From assembly GCA_004794785.1 (NCBI GenBank), contig SJOL01013156.1:469898-533897 (forward strand): a stretch of 64,000 nt of DNA, in the 5' to 3' direction. Below the pieces are notes generated by a model that was not told the DNA's origin, made no database searches, and worked only from the letters and a program-made list of their open reading frames with translations. This document shows, in pieces, positions 1 to 13,735 of this stretch (position 1 is its first letter; each line of letters opens with the position of its first letter). Origin of the DNA: Opisthorchis felineus (taxonomy: Eukaryota > Platyhelminthes > Trematoda > Opisthorchiida > Opisthorchiidae). The position numbers and the translations under genes were made by a program.

Positions 1-867
1 GTTATTTGAATTGCTTTAAATAAAAACTTCCTAACTTTGGCGTATGCAGTGACATGAATATCCATGATAGTACTGTGAGCATAGTTTAGAAAAGGTTTGA
101 ATACATGCGCCGCATGTAAAAGCGGAACGGTTGTGGAGTTGTGTCAGCAAAAGCTGGACTAACCGTTCCAGCTCTCACTTATTGGCTGTTCACTTTTTCG
201 CCAGCCAAACAAACCCTTTGGTAAGAAGCTTCAAAAATGACCTTATCTACTTTTCGGCGGCTAGTCGCATGTGGATCATGGCTTATGTGGACTATCTTTA
301 GTGAAATTTTACCTCTTCACGTAATTCACGGAGCATGATCTGATGTTGCAAACCAAAATTTCTCACCGCTGTTTATGTGCTGCGGAAATTCACAACAAGG
401 CACCGACTGCTTTATATCACTCCTGTTTGTTTATAGATTTGATCTCAATCGTAGTTTACTGTTATATCTGACTACTGTCCTCGCTCCAGTGCCTAGTGCC
501 GGAAAAAAAGACTCGCTGACAAGGAACACAACAGCTTTATTGGGAACAAGCGACTGCGTGCAATTACAACGGCCTCGCGCTGTATGTTTAAGGGCACTGT
601 TTGATCCTGATCCAAGCTGCTTCGCGCTATATTTTGAAGGGCACCGTCTGCTCGGCGTTTAGTGGGGTTTCAGTAGGTTTCGGGTATTCTGCTATAATCT
701 TCAGGAATCTGACCTTCCTGACATTTGCAAATGGTCGAGAGAAAGGTAACTCAGATTTACCCGAGCTAGCTATATTCGCAGAAACTGTATGAGCCTTTGT
801 CTTTGCTTGTTAACTGGTCAGTATCGAATGTCCTGAATGAAAACTTAACTGCAGGTTTTGAAAAATG
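1..867. other. Intergenic DNA, no gene
   Basis: I see no convincing coding region. The only structure is an imperfect direct repeat of 26 bp (575-600 and 622-647, four mismatches). Confidence 0.6.
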
Positions 868-1005
868 CGCTCATCTGCATATCAATCTAGTTTTCACGAG
901 TGACTCATCCTAATCTCTCGTTTATGGTATTCTCCAACTGAATATGCTGCACAAAAGCCGCCTCATGTTTCAGTTGGCACAATATTCGAGATATCGCAGT
1001 ATATT
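868..1005 (-). repeat. Partial copy of the dispersed fold-back repeat
   Basis: Read on the minus strand it carries the same order as the copy at 62765-62915: a cgatatctcg-like start, ccaactgaaacatgaggcgg, and then a piece ending in atgcagatgag in place of tgcaaatgag. It is diverged and truncated, so an old copy. Confidence 0.65.
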
Positions 1006-1763
1006 TTCATTAAGGAAACTACTCAAATGTTTGCTGTCAAAAAGTTTCTAACTACACGTTGTTTTTATGCCACTGTTCAGTTTGTCCTTTAGTAACAATC
1101 GCTTCAAACTAAATACATGAGTAAGCAAATAAGCAGTATACGACAGCAAGAAGATATTTTTCTGATAGGAGTAAGCTGAAATAGTATGTGTCAACTCGTA
1201 CTCAACTTGTAAATATGAATTAAACCTGGGTACATCCAGTATAAGAATAATAGTCACGCAATGAAAGTCGCCATCCATGCATAGACTGCGCCACTGTTTG
1301 CGTCTGTTCTATTAGAAACTCGTCTTATCACAAAATGTGTCATGCGCAACGGATCTGGCAGTCCCAGTGTGAAAATTACGCATCCATTAGCAATGTGGGA
1401 GGCATAAATATAATTTATGACATCGACCTACTCATGGAAACTAGATTCTGCATTTGACGGTCTGCATTTACCTATCATCGTTACTGAAGGGTCACTGCGC
1501 ATTTTGCTTGAAGACGTGACTACCAGCCAGTGTTGGGAGCGTAGATACCTGCGGTTATTGTGATTGGCCGGCGTTTGTCCTTTCCCGTGTCCCATATTCC
1601 TTCTTTTCACTGTAATGGTTCTACGATGGTGTTCTTCACCGGTGTTGCCGTCAACAAGAAAGATTATAGTGAAACCATTACGTAAGAAATTACAGAGCGC
1701 AAGCTCAGCTATTAGATGACTTTCTTGGTTGTTGGTCTTTCGCCGAGCTTGGCAGTTGGTCTG
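1006..1763. other. Intergenic DNA, no gene
   Basis: Short open frames on both strands overlap each other and show no recognisable domain. Nothing further seen. Confidence 0.5.
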
Positions 1764-2053
1764 ATCATACGCCTAACGTTCTGTCTAGCGAGCTTCCACG
1801 CCTCAGGATGGTTCAGTGGTGGTCGATAAGATACACTGCGTGGTAATGCGTTTTGTCGCAGCCATTCGTGGAGGAAGCGAAGTTGCTGTCGGGTGGAAGG
1901 CAGTCAACATGCAAAAGTCTCCCATCGACGATCTGTTTTGAGCGTAGAACGCCCGAAGATACTGGCAATGTTGTGGAATATAGGTATCTAATCATACGCC
2001 TACCGTTCTGTCTAGCGTGCTTCCACGCCTCAGGATGGTTCCACAACATTGCC
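1764..2053. repeat. 50-bp direct repeat pair with flanking 14-bp inverted repeat
   Basis: Positions 1764-1813 and 1991-2040 match at 48 of 50 bases, with 177 bp between them. The second copy sits almost exactly between perfect 14-bp inverted arms, ggcaatgttgtgga (1964-1977) and tccacaacattgcc (2040-2053). The small divergence says the duplication is recent compared with the other repeats here. Confidence 0.85.
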
Positions 2054-5000
2054 ATGTGGGTTCTAATGCTATCGCTGACGCCAAGGTTCAGTTTGCTTAT
2101 TTGCAAATCTGACTGCTCCGAAAAACAAGAAAGAAACAAAACCAACCCGGACGAGAACTGTGTTTATGATCAACTGTGAGAACGTGATAAACATTAGGTC
2201 TAGGGGTGAAAAAGGTAAACTAATGGTGCGTCACTCACAAGGTCAGCTACTGGTACGGCTAGTGTGAGTTCACAAGGTTCTGAGGGATAGGTTCAAATGA
2301 ATAAACACGTACACATGCGAAAGTAGTCACTAATGGGGGATTGAACAAATCTCTTTGAGTTGAGTCGCTTAGATCCGCTGCATGACTGGGGCAGCAATTG
2401 GTGGAAATAGTGGAACAGATGTGTCGTGGGCAAATGAACACTCTGATTGGCTGGCGATTTTGTGTCTGATCTCTTGGTTCCTGAGCTCGTATGAAATATC
2501 TTGAGATCGTTCCGAGGACAGAAAATGCTTGAACTGATACGTAGTTTATTCCTTCTGAACTCTTATGAATGTATGCTAAAGTGGTTGAAAATCACGTTTT
2601 TCTAAATACTGCTGATTAGGAATCTGGAGGACTACTTGATAATTATCCAACATGCTCAAATGCAAACTTGGCAACGGCAATTCAGAGCAAGTGCAAGCAA
2701 AGTAGTTCTGGAATGTTTTGGAAGTACGGTAGTCCCCACTAATCAGTTGCTCCCAAATGATACCCTTTACTTAACCCCACTGGTATGAGATTTGGATCGA
2801 AACTGTTACCCTTTAGCAGACCATACCCAACTCCAAAAAATACCACTACGTTTCCCCGAGGAGAAACTTCCAATCCTAACAATGACCACGACTGACTGTA
2901 TGTCGGTACGAAATTTTTAGAATTTGTGTTCACAGCATTCGTTTAGATAGTCCCTCTACTAGGCGCAATTATTCTTGTGGATCCACGCTAAAGATAGGAA
3001 GCATTGGACTCGAGTTCCGCTCTTATTAGAGTTCATCATCAGTGCATTGCCTGCCCCGAATAGTTGTTACTATTATGGACAGGGCATAGTAGGAACACCG
3101 TTAAATGAGAGACCAAAGTCCACGTTCGGCCTCTACCACGGTGTAAAAGTCTGGTAGGCCATACCAACGAAAGTTTAAACCTGTGGCCAGAAGTGCGGTT
3201 GATTTCAAATGTAAGTTTGCACACATGCACTCCTTTTATAGTGGTTCTCAGACCACTCAGGTCATCACCCCTCTGCGCACATAGTACGACACCGTCACCC
3301 CATCATTTTAAAAGCAATGGGTGAAAAGCAGAATGAGGATCGTCATAGTACATCTAGTATATTACCATTTTTTGTCTGGTAATATCCCCAAGAAAGCCCC
3401 CATCGCATGGATTCCAGTCTTACTAACACTGCATGACAGTACTCGTCGAAGGGCACCAGTTAGTATGCGACATCTCCGAGGAAAAACTATTTTCTCAAGA
3501 ATTCCCTTGACTGATATTGATTATCCAGAAAAGGCAAGTCTTCAAACTCAGATTATTTATTGCACCGGTCGTGGCGTATTCTTACTTGCACTGATACTGT
3601 CGCCCATCTTGACGATTCTGAAACACATAAAAAGTTCCCCAAACATTAGCATAGGACGGAGTTGCAGTTCAGTGCACCTGAATAAGTGCGCTTGTATAAG
3701 TTTTTGGAAGAACACGACATACTGTCAAGTGGACGCCTGACTATACATCACCAGATGTGTTAGGATAATATAGTGTGATAAAAGGAGCGTCATGTAAGCG
3801 TCGTTCATCATCAAACACGACCACAATTCCGGTCGGCTATCGGTCACTAGTCTCCGGCATACTGAGTTGAATTAGTATTTGGGCTAAAAAATAAATGACG
3901 GTTGATCAGAAACACCTACGATAGTAAGTATACAGTAATCTCCCCAAGAGAAACATCATCTCCGCGAAACAAGGTTGCTTCACTCAAGGCCGGTGGGATA
4001 AGGCTTGAGAGTGATATCTTTTGGGGGGCATACGTCCACCTCCCATCCAAGGAGACCCGCAATATCCCTAGGGTGCAATTACCATCGCACAAGAAACGGG
4101 AGCGACTTATGAGCAGTGAGCTTTTATGCATTTTTTCTCTAATCAGATGTCTGAACAACAGCGTGAAGACAACATTGTTCTTTCTAAGTGACTGGAGTCT
4201 TATAAAACGCTTCATGTTCGTTTGGCACATAAATACTGAACTTTGCACCTTCTGGAAAGACCACCTTCACTTATGCTTGGACTCTTGTGACTTCTCCAGG
4301 CAGCTGGATGCCTCCTAGGGGGAACCGAGAATCGAGAGGGACCATCTTTGTTGAGTCTTTATGAGCGGTTTTCGGACTGGGAATAACCTTAATTTACTCC
4401 CGTGGTCTAGAAAGGTCACTTGAAATGATCGATTAGAAGTTATCTGCTTTAGGCATAATTGTCCAATTGTCCTATCGAGAGGATTCATTTGGAAGAGGTG
4501 ACAGAAACTGGCCTCATCTGGGAGATTGTCTGCTACTAAAATTTACTTTACAAGCCAAAAAAGTGGCTTCTCTGAAGCTGTTATCTTCCGAGTGTGGCCT
4601 ATTCAGAATTGGGCCAAAATTTCCTGACCATAAATTCAGTCTCTGGCGATCATTTTAGCACAGGAACTTAAACCGTACTATTCGTTGATGATGTCACAGT
4701 ACGCCTATCAGTGTCATCACCTGTCGACCATTTAATATGATTGCGCAAACTTAACACAGCTTTAGACAACCCCAATAACAGAGTTGTTGTTCAATAGATA
4801 GAAAGCTCATAGCGGTATGTCAGCTGTTAACATGAGATCAGGTACATGTTCGAATGGAAACGAGACTCTGTTGAAATTCTGGTTGGTACAAATAAAAGGT
4901 AGCTTTCTAACTGAGTTTTCCTAACTTTTGTTGTAATTACAGTTTTCATTATCGTTACAAGTTGTTATCTATTACAAGTGTGAGGTAATGAAAAATATAC

Positions 5001-8000
5001 ATATACATCTTAGGACTTTCCTCGTCAGGTCAAAACAAATCGACCCTACAACACCTACCCGAAAATTACACGACAAACACCGTTGGTCTCTGCCACTTTT
5101 CAATTAAAACGGCCACCGCAAATTAGTGCGTCCAAAATCGACGAGGCATAACCCCGTTTGCGTCAAAAAGTGGCAGCTGATTGGTACACAACATATTTAG
5201 CTTCGGTTTGAAGTCTGCAAAACTATGGGTTAAGGACGCGTCAACCAGGTGCGTTTCGATGTTTTTCAAAAAGCGCCAGTCGGAGAATATTAGATTGCCG
5301 AAGGGACCATGAATTACATAGTCCACCGTAGACGATCAAGTTCGCACGAGGCGATAAACTTATCACAGCCAGCGCTGTAAATGCTGGTGCAATCCTTACC
5401 GTTACAACTAGAGATAAAATTGATAAAATTCCTGACGCAACTTTTACCGAGTAAAAAGGTAGCAGAAGTCGTCATTACAACCCAAACAACTTGCTTGAGG
5501 CTGGAGAACTGTATGCCATATTCCGATGGATTTTAGGTTATTACCTCCTGGGTATTTGGAATGTAATCATGATTTTTAGCTGTCACACCGTAATTTTCAT
5601 CATCGCGAGAAAGTTCATCATGCAATCGTGGTCGGCGACAGATGCATGTTTCACTTCTATTAGATGACCACGTCAGAGTTCCTAATAAGCAACCGGAACT
5701 AACTCCAACTGCAAGTAAACACAGATCATTAACAATAGTGGTGTTTACTGACTGTATTCTCCGAAAAATCCCCTCTCCCATAACCGGAAAGAAGGTCGTT
5801 GTAGTTAGTAGTTTGATCAGGGATTGGGATTTGCCCCCATCGTCGTCAATACTGAAGCGAGACTGTGAGCAGTTCGATGAATGGTACGCACTTTCACTCT
5901 CATGGGAGATTTCAGCCTGCTTACTGGCCACTCCATCCGCCTGGTCAGCTACGTAACACCGTTTCCGGGAACCTCATAATCAGTTTGGAATTACAAAATA
6001 GAGACGCTTTTGAAACATTTTACTTTAGATCTGGAGCATCACCTGGCCTTTTGCAGATGCACGTCTAGCTCTCACCAGTGGGCCTGAAAGATAGCAGGCA
6101 AAAGGTTTAGTGATGTGATCATTTAAGAGAGAATATTGACTTACACAAAATGCCACATAAGGAGATCTCCGCCTGTTTTTGCTGTGCAGCTGTAACTACA
6201 TAACTTGGTCAGCTCAAGTAGAGCCCACAGCATCGTGAACTTGCCGGACCATCGTACTCACTATGATCATCACTATGGGCAGGAAGACCAGCTTTAATGC
6301 TGATGCTTTACACCGTACAAACGTATATTTTCAATAAGTAGGCGCAATAAAATCGCTATTGGGTGGCCGTGTACAAAGCCCTTCGGAAGTGCTTACTTCA
6401 GGAAGATGAGTACTGCAGAGTTTTTAACTGGTGCTTTTTGCTCAGTCAAAATGTGTCTAACCATATGTTCATTGTCTTATCTTAGCGAACGAACAGTATA
6501 GCCAGTTACCCTTGAAAATTGACATTTTAGAACTGAATTTGTGTCACACATTAGTCCATCTGTTTGACATGACCTCAATTTTCGTGATTCCATCGGCCGA
6601 TATTTGGCACATGGTACCACGGGGCAGCCGCCGTTAAAACGCCTTTTCTTCAGTGACAACTTACAGCGTACAAACATATCCGGCACTTCGAATTTGAAGG
6701 GTATCGGTATACCACTACTGTGTAATGAATGAGGCCACTTTTGTCAATGAAGCCACTTCTCCTATTGTATAGGTGAGTCGTTAAAAAAACCTGACACTTG
6801 TATACCGAGTGCTGGCTCTTACTGGTGCCTGATCCGGGGTAAACGTCGACCCTGAGCAAACTAGCTACAGGGCGCAGGAGCTCGCATCTTTGTTCGTTTT
6901 TCCATGGTCGTTTGAGTTAAATCGGATTGAGCTCAAGGTAATTGTAGGTTAACAAGGCTTGAATTTTTGATTGAACACGAAATTCCGCCTATGTAATATA
7001 AGCCGAATCATTACTGTATAGCTTGTACACCACGTCTGTATAGCAGCCAGGTTGATGGATATAAAACTGATTTCGCAAGATGATTCGAGTAGGTAACACT
7101 TACTCACAACCCCGTCAAGGAGGTGACCGAATACAAAGGACTTTAGACACAGCCAGCTATCTAAACACCTCAAACAGTTACATGTTGACAAGTCATTACA
7201 GTCACACGTACTACACTGCTTAGATGTGCTTTGTGATATTTTCAATACCATGTAATTTTCAATACTGGGAAGGAAGATAAACATGGCTCGAAATCTCCGC
7301 TACATGTCCAACGCGTTTGCAACTCCCGACGCGCCGTTCCACACCATGTTGTTGATGATGAGGCACGAGTAAGCACAGTGTTCCTTCCCTGAAACAAGCA
7401 GTCCTTCATTAAAAGGACGATTTTTGTGCTTTGGAATTTTTTTTAAACAATTAGAATCCTTTTTTCCTCATTTTCATCCCCTATACTTCGCAGAAAGTTT
7501 AGCAGCCACGTGTCGTTACTTTGTGTGCAAGCACTTTCCGGACAGCGAGAAAGACGACAAGAATCGAGCATACTCACATATTTTTGATTTCCCCTTAAAT
7601 TATGGGACCCCACTGTCTCTCGGTTTCACGGTAAGCTAAGAAACAAGATAATCTTATCGAGTACTGACTTGAGAATTAATCCAAATTAAAGAAGTAATCG
7701 GATCTGTAAGCGCTCAGTCACATGAGGGTCTATTGAGTCTGCGTAAGTGTGGAGAGATCAGATACGGACTGCTCTAGTTAACAGATTTCCTACGGGAGGA
7801 GATTCCCTCCATTTGTTCAAAACCACAACCCACAGAATGATCTTTCCAAGTAGACTTTATGAAATGGCTGAATTATCCATGCTACAGACAGCTCTGGCAG
7901 ATATAGAGATCATTTTTCGGTGGGTGTTTTGCAAGTAGGCAATTAGTGTAAGTTCCTTCATAGTTTATATTCTGCTCAATGTTTATTTAAGATCATGCTG

Positions 8001-9423
8001 AAGTACAGACAACTCTGGAAGGGCTTCATGATGGGAGGACAGTCAATACCATGATTAGGTCAACTAACAGATTGAAGACGGTGAAGATTTAATAACATGT
8101 GTGTCGATGAGCTTCAGTATCCTTCAGACAGCTGATAGCCAAACCCTCATGTAAGACGAGTTTCAGCAAAAGATGGTGCTCTGGAAATTTATTTGATAAA
8201 GTCGCAATCTTACCGAGTGAATGAAAGTGTTTTTGGAAGCTGAGAATATTAGCAACTCTCAGGGAGATACGCAGGAATTCGACCATCCATCTTGGTGGAT
8301 AGTACAGAAATCCACAAGAAGAGAACTTGCTTGCCACGCTAACGGCCGTCAGAATTCATACAGTATTCTATGATCGGACTGCCTTAATCCTAGGGAGAAA
8401 ATAGTGTTAGATTTTCGTTTAATTGGTTTCAATCTGAGAGCAACCAAAAATTTCCCTTATTGATGAACGGTAGATTCGCTCCAAGATTTTCCGCTAAATT
8501 ACTGCCAGACACATTATGCACGCTTGAAGAACCGGAAAAGTGGTGGAATGGGATGGAGCGTGCCTTTGTAGCATATCGATTGCGTGAAAATATTCACTTT
8601 TGGGGTCGATAACGCAAATTCTGTGGTGTGCCTTTGCCATTACAAAAGGAGAACGCGTCAACGCCGCTTCGGGTCTTGTTCCTGACATTCACACTACACC
8701 CATCCATCTTCCTGCTCTGAATACTGGATCCTACAATCAGCATTGCCCACATAAGAAGAAACAAAATAGAATCCTTGACTGCCCTAGTACCCTATCGATT
8801 TTTCTGAATGATCCTTTTGTTCAATCGGTCTGTTTAAATCGGTGGAGAAATTTTTAAACATGGGCGTCACAGTTTATTTGTCACACAAACCATTTTACGA
8901 AGTAACCTGGAGCACATATTTTTTCAAGGTAAAATAACCTAGGAATTGAATGATTGCTTACCATACCACAGCTTTCCAAGTTGAATGTTCCATTCCATTC
9001 TCTGAAGAATTATTTTAGGAAAAAGTAAGCGCCGCATGTCTGTCACCATATCTGGGCTGACAGCTGTTTTGTGAGGTTAGACAAAGGGGAACGACTATGG
9101 AACGCGAGAAAGCTGTCAGCTTTAACCTTTGGGACACAGGAAGTGAAAACGGACCAGGCCTTTTCATCAATTAGGCCAAACTTAATTCGACTGGTGTTGT
9201 CGTCTTTCATTTTTTGTGCACCCCACTTTGAATCATAGTGTTACCTGTGAAGAGGCCACTATTCACGTAGACAAACTTGCAGAATGTGGATTGCTCAACT
9301 GACTGGTTGCATCATGAAACCAGGCTTTCTGGAGATGGTAAAATGCTGAAATAGCTCAAAGGCGTCTGTCTTATGGCCTTCCATACGACATTTGTCAAAA
9401 ACCCGTCTAATTAAACGCCAAAA
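2054..9423. other. Intergenic DNA, no gene
   Basis: The longest open frames (3321-3740 plus strand, 3902-4318 plus strand, 5533-5931 minus strand) have no recognisable motif, overlap frames on the other strand and show no coding-like composition. I see no repeat family I can name. Confidence 0.5.
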
Positions 9424-9490
9424 GCGAGAAATTCAGTTGGGATTCAGTAGAAACTCCCGTTAAAATCGACTTAATTTGCAAGTTAGTGTA
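9424..9490 (+). repeat. Short diverged copy of the fold-back repeat
   Basis: The order gagaaattcagttgggattc, then aaactcccgttaaaatc, then tttgcaagttagtg parallels the copies at 13668-13735 and 62860-62918. Only one arm is present. Confidence 0.5.
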
Positions 9491-12400
9491 ATTCACCAAA
9501 TTACAAATTATTTGTCTAAAGAATCTGGTTTTATTGGCTTCAGTGTGCTCCAATTAGAGTTAAGAGTTACACGAGCAAGGCCAACTGTCATTCGAGGGTA
9601 AATACAAATACCGAACAAGGTATAGTCCTGTGGAATAGTGGCAGTCCTACCTCCTGAACTCATGAAACTAGCTATTCTTACACCTTGTCAAGTTACAACT
9701 TCCCAGCAGATAAAAGATGGTAATCACTAGTGGCTTACTGAAACTAGAGTAAGTTAAATCATTCGTGAGCTCTCAAAATATTGTTTGAGTAACATTCTGT
9801 TACAAGTATCGTCTCTCTGAGTTAATTTCAATCTGTATTAAATCTTCGTTACACAGTCCTCTCCAATCCAACTAAGCCGCATCTTTCCTGTGTCTAACGT
9901 TTTCGCCTATGCTTCGGGGCAAAAAGAACTGTAAATTAAGAGTGATGTGAACGAAGAGAAGGCAGCAGAAATGGTGGGATATTTACTTTCGTGTATCACT
10001 TCGTTAGACTGTCGGACGTGATATTTTCCATGACCCTGGATTACACACGAAAGAGTTGAACATGCAGCAGCGATATCCTGTTCACCACAGAAACCCTAAC
10101 CATTAAAGAGGAAACGGATATTTGGCTAAAGACGGTGACCTAAGATGAACAACTGTTTGGGACTTTCCACTGCAGTGGTATATGGTTCTAGGGACATCTC
10201 ATAGACGAACTACCTTATTCGGGTGTGATTGGCGGTTGTTTCCACGTTTTCGGTATTTCTTCAAGCGTCACTTGCAACCATCCCATTAGTGGTCGACAAA
10301 TTAAAATGAAGCAAGTCCTCTCGCTAGCTAGTGGATTCTGTTCCGTACGCAACTTGTCAGTGACCGAAATATTTTTTTCTGGACGGCCTCCAGCAGCCAC
10401 TCATAACATGTATCTGCATGTCGCAATAACTTACAATGACAGGAGGATGCAGCCTGATTTCTAAGTCTTCAGTTGACCTGGCTGTACCGAAGACAATCAC
10501 TAGTGTTCTCACACGTGTGGGTTGTCTGTGATGGTGAAGGTAGTGGTAATATTCGTCCGCTACTGACTACAACTACCGGTTTCTTTATCACCATCTGACC
10601 TAGTAGAATATCAGGATATCAGCCATTTCTTGGTGGTTTTATTCTCCGGCTCCCCTAAGTCAGAACGTCCAGATCTACTTAGTCACCTTAGATATATGGA
10701 CGGCTAATTAACTCAGCCAGATGTATTAGGCAATAGGCGATTTTAAAATGGATCTCTAGCATCACATATAACTCGTTTCGAAATGCACATTCCATCAATG
10801 ACTGATTCGAAGTGATGTCCATTCATCAAAAACACAGTGACAGCAATGCCATAAGCGGATTCGCCTGTGTGACTGACCGACAAGGGATGTTTGATGACAG
10901 AAGGTAAAGTTAGGGCGCAGAGACTGGTAAGCATAAGTCACATCATCACCCTGACATGAGCAAATGCGCCTCCAAATAAACACTTTACAAAGGCCACCCG
11001 TGTGTGCAGTTTCCATCACTAAACTATAAAAGGCGTGATGACGTCTACCACCATGATCATCACTGCCGTCAACATTGGGGCGGGAATGTTGCTGCGTAAC
11101 TCTCATACGATTATGATACATACAATTTATTCGCCTATCCACAGGATATCCTGAGATCCGATTGTAATCGAACAAAAAAGGTCTTTGCCAACAGGATGGA
11201 GGAAAAGGCCGAAGCTTGTGTTAAACTAGCATCAGGGGGCTTTTCACAGTTATCCCTTTTTTCCAGGCCAATGTACACACAGTAGTCCACTGTGACGTCA
11301 ACGTTATTTGTTTTTTTATGCCTTACCCCACAGTTTTGGTGGGACATTTGTAGACCGGACGCACTAAATGTTGCATTTAAAGGATGCATTTTTCCCTGCG
11401 GATAATTCGCGCTAATATTAATTTTGGACTTCTAGTGCCAGGAGTATTCTGAATAAAGCTGTTTATCAAGGCTTTGTTGGGATTTGTTGTGTATTGGGAT
11501 GATAGAAATTTTTAATGGTGCAGAAGAGAATGTGAATGACGCTGTAGATATGTTTCAAGATTTGTGGACCCACTTACCCAAGGATCTAGTCAATTTTCTG
11601 AACCATAAGTTGGGCAGTTGCCAATGATTCATTCTATTGTACACTCATTTCTGGCCATCAGTAATGTTACCGAGAGTGATTGGTTGGAAGTACGCTTCCA
11701 TTCTCCTCGAGTACCATACGTACGTGTTATTGCAATATTCACCTCACTACTGATAGATCAGTGTTCTTCTAAACTTCTGCAACAAGATGGCCTCGGTAGG
11801 GAAGGTTAACACTAGCGCTAAAATATCAGAAGGTGTAGTTCCCGCTACACTTAAATACGGCTGCTCCTGAATGATAAATGTTTCACGTACTTTCCGTTGA
11901 TCGGGCCAATAAATATTCCACTTCATTGGTTAAGTGCGTGCCTTCTGGAAAGCTGTCGGCGAAGATGATTAAACCTATGATATGGGGTTGGGTTTTTCCT
12001 ACATCTAGTCCAAAGATTTTCAGGGGTTTTTCTTCTCGTCTATCAGGACAGATGCCTTGATCTACGTGCTCAGAATATTGTTGGACTGGTCACAGGTTCC
12101 TTCCGGAAATTGAACCAAAAACATAGCAGACATCACCTTGAAGATTTAAATGGCATATTTCCTGAGAAATAGGCAGAATAACCTATATGCAGTTTTAGAT
12201 GAAGGTAGATGACAATTAACCAATCGAACACTATCCCTCGGACTAGGTTCACTATCTGCCACTGATACGTGATTCCCCATGACGTCTTAACTTCTGTTCT
12301 TATTTTATAGATGTTTGGCAGACTAGAAGTGCAGAGTCACATATATGTGTAAATTAATTTATAAGTATAAAAGTGCATACAGGTAATATGAGAATTACAG

Positions 12401-13082
12401 TAGAAGAAGTTTTAAGGAATTATTCGTTGCAAAGCCTAAATACACAGGCAGAGGGTTCTAGGTGTTCTTCTAAGCTACGCTATACGCGATCTGGTAGACT
12501 TACCCGCTATGCACGCTAGTGGTTAGTGAACGTTATCCAGGATAGGCAAATGGGTTGATCAGCTAACGAATTGTCCTGAAATGTACTAATGCTGCAGTTT
12601 TAAATCATGCATGAAGATTTCTGAGGAGTAAAATCCTTCCGGAAGGCATGCTTTTGGCGTTCTCAAAAAGGTTTCAGGAAAGGCCTCAACGTTTCACGGA
12701 GCGTAACATATATTAAATGTGACTCAATCACCACCAGATTTCTATCGGAGAGATCAAAACGATCGCGCAACTTCATCTGAAGTGGTAGAAGGGTCTGTGT
12801 TGACGCTTATCATGAGTAGAACCACTAGGTTTTACGAAATATTTTACGTAAAGCCTATGCTGCGTTGAATGGTATTTGAGTTCCTGCTAAGCAACCGGGG
12901 TGCTGTGCTGAAGGTAACAAACGGAACTCCTCTCAGGAGGCGAACACCATGTAAGGCGAAATGCAGTTTCAAACAACTAGCCTAACATTTATCCCGGTTT
13001 GACCTGATGTGAGCATTTTTTCGGCATAACACACTACTTGTAGGGCTGTTGAGAACTGTCCGACAGCCCTAAGTAGCGAAAG
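9491..13082. other. Intergenic DNA, no gene
   Basis: No gene or named repeat seen. The overlapping short open frames near 10.8-11.4 kb on the minus strand have no recognisable domain. Confidence 0.5.
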
Positions 13083-13290
13083 ACACTCGTTTGCAAGTTA
13101 CACTCTTGTTAAGAGAAGACTCATTTTCATCTCCCGTTAACGATATTCTTCAATTGATGTCAAAATCTAGCCGCTTGTATACGGTTTCGTGTTCAAGTAG
13201 ACAATAAAGTTGATGAAATCTCGGCAAGGATACCGGTAGTGGACTATCGAACAGATCTCAGCAACCCTATGATTAGTTTGTTGTGCTCAG
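13083..13290. repeat. Diverged copy of the fold-back repeat
   Basis: It starts cactcgtttgcaagttacac, passes through a cgatattcttcaattgatg centre and ends accggtagtggactatcgaa followed by ctcagcaaccctatgattag. The same end (accggt...ctgtcgaa...cagcaacct.atgagtag) is found at 32735-32780 and 62710-62756. Confidence 0.6.
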
Positions 13291-13667
13291 TCAATGTTGA
13301 GGACAGCTATTCAAAATGGGTGTTTCGGGTAGCCGTGGATCAACAGCACCGACCGATGCATCCTTTCTAATGGTGACTTCGATAGCTCTTGAACTGCCAG
13401 AAATTTACTGCTCACTGAGCTGACCAGTTGCAAATGCCATCCATCTAAAAACGCGACGACTTTTAGACAAAGCCACTGTAAACTCGACTGATCGAGTATC
13501 GTGGATGAATCCAAAAAATTGCTTCAATCTTACTCTCGCATAACCTAAGAAGCGCGAAACCAGTCCTCGAATGTGGATGAGTCTTCAGCAAACTTAAGTG
13601 CTGGTCAATGTATTTCGCTATCTCGTACCAACAGCACATTCATCACGTTCATCCATAAACAAGATTC

Positions 13668-13735
13668 AGCTGGGATTCAGGTGAGTCTCCTGTTAAAATC
13701 AAATCAGTGTGCAAATGAGGGTACTCAAAGAGTCA
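13668..13735 (+). repeat. Short copy of the fold-back repeat arm
   Basis: gattcagctgggattcaggt, gagtctcctgttaaaatc and gtgcaaatgag appear in the same order as at 62860-62918. Just upstream, tatctcgtaccaacagcaca near 13618 may extend the match. Confidence 0.6.

Noticed and set aside
3321..3740. 139-codon plus-strand open frame
   Set aside because: No recognisable motif, no coding-like composition and no neighbouring gene structure; length is within chance for a 64-kb window.
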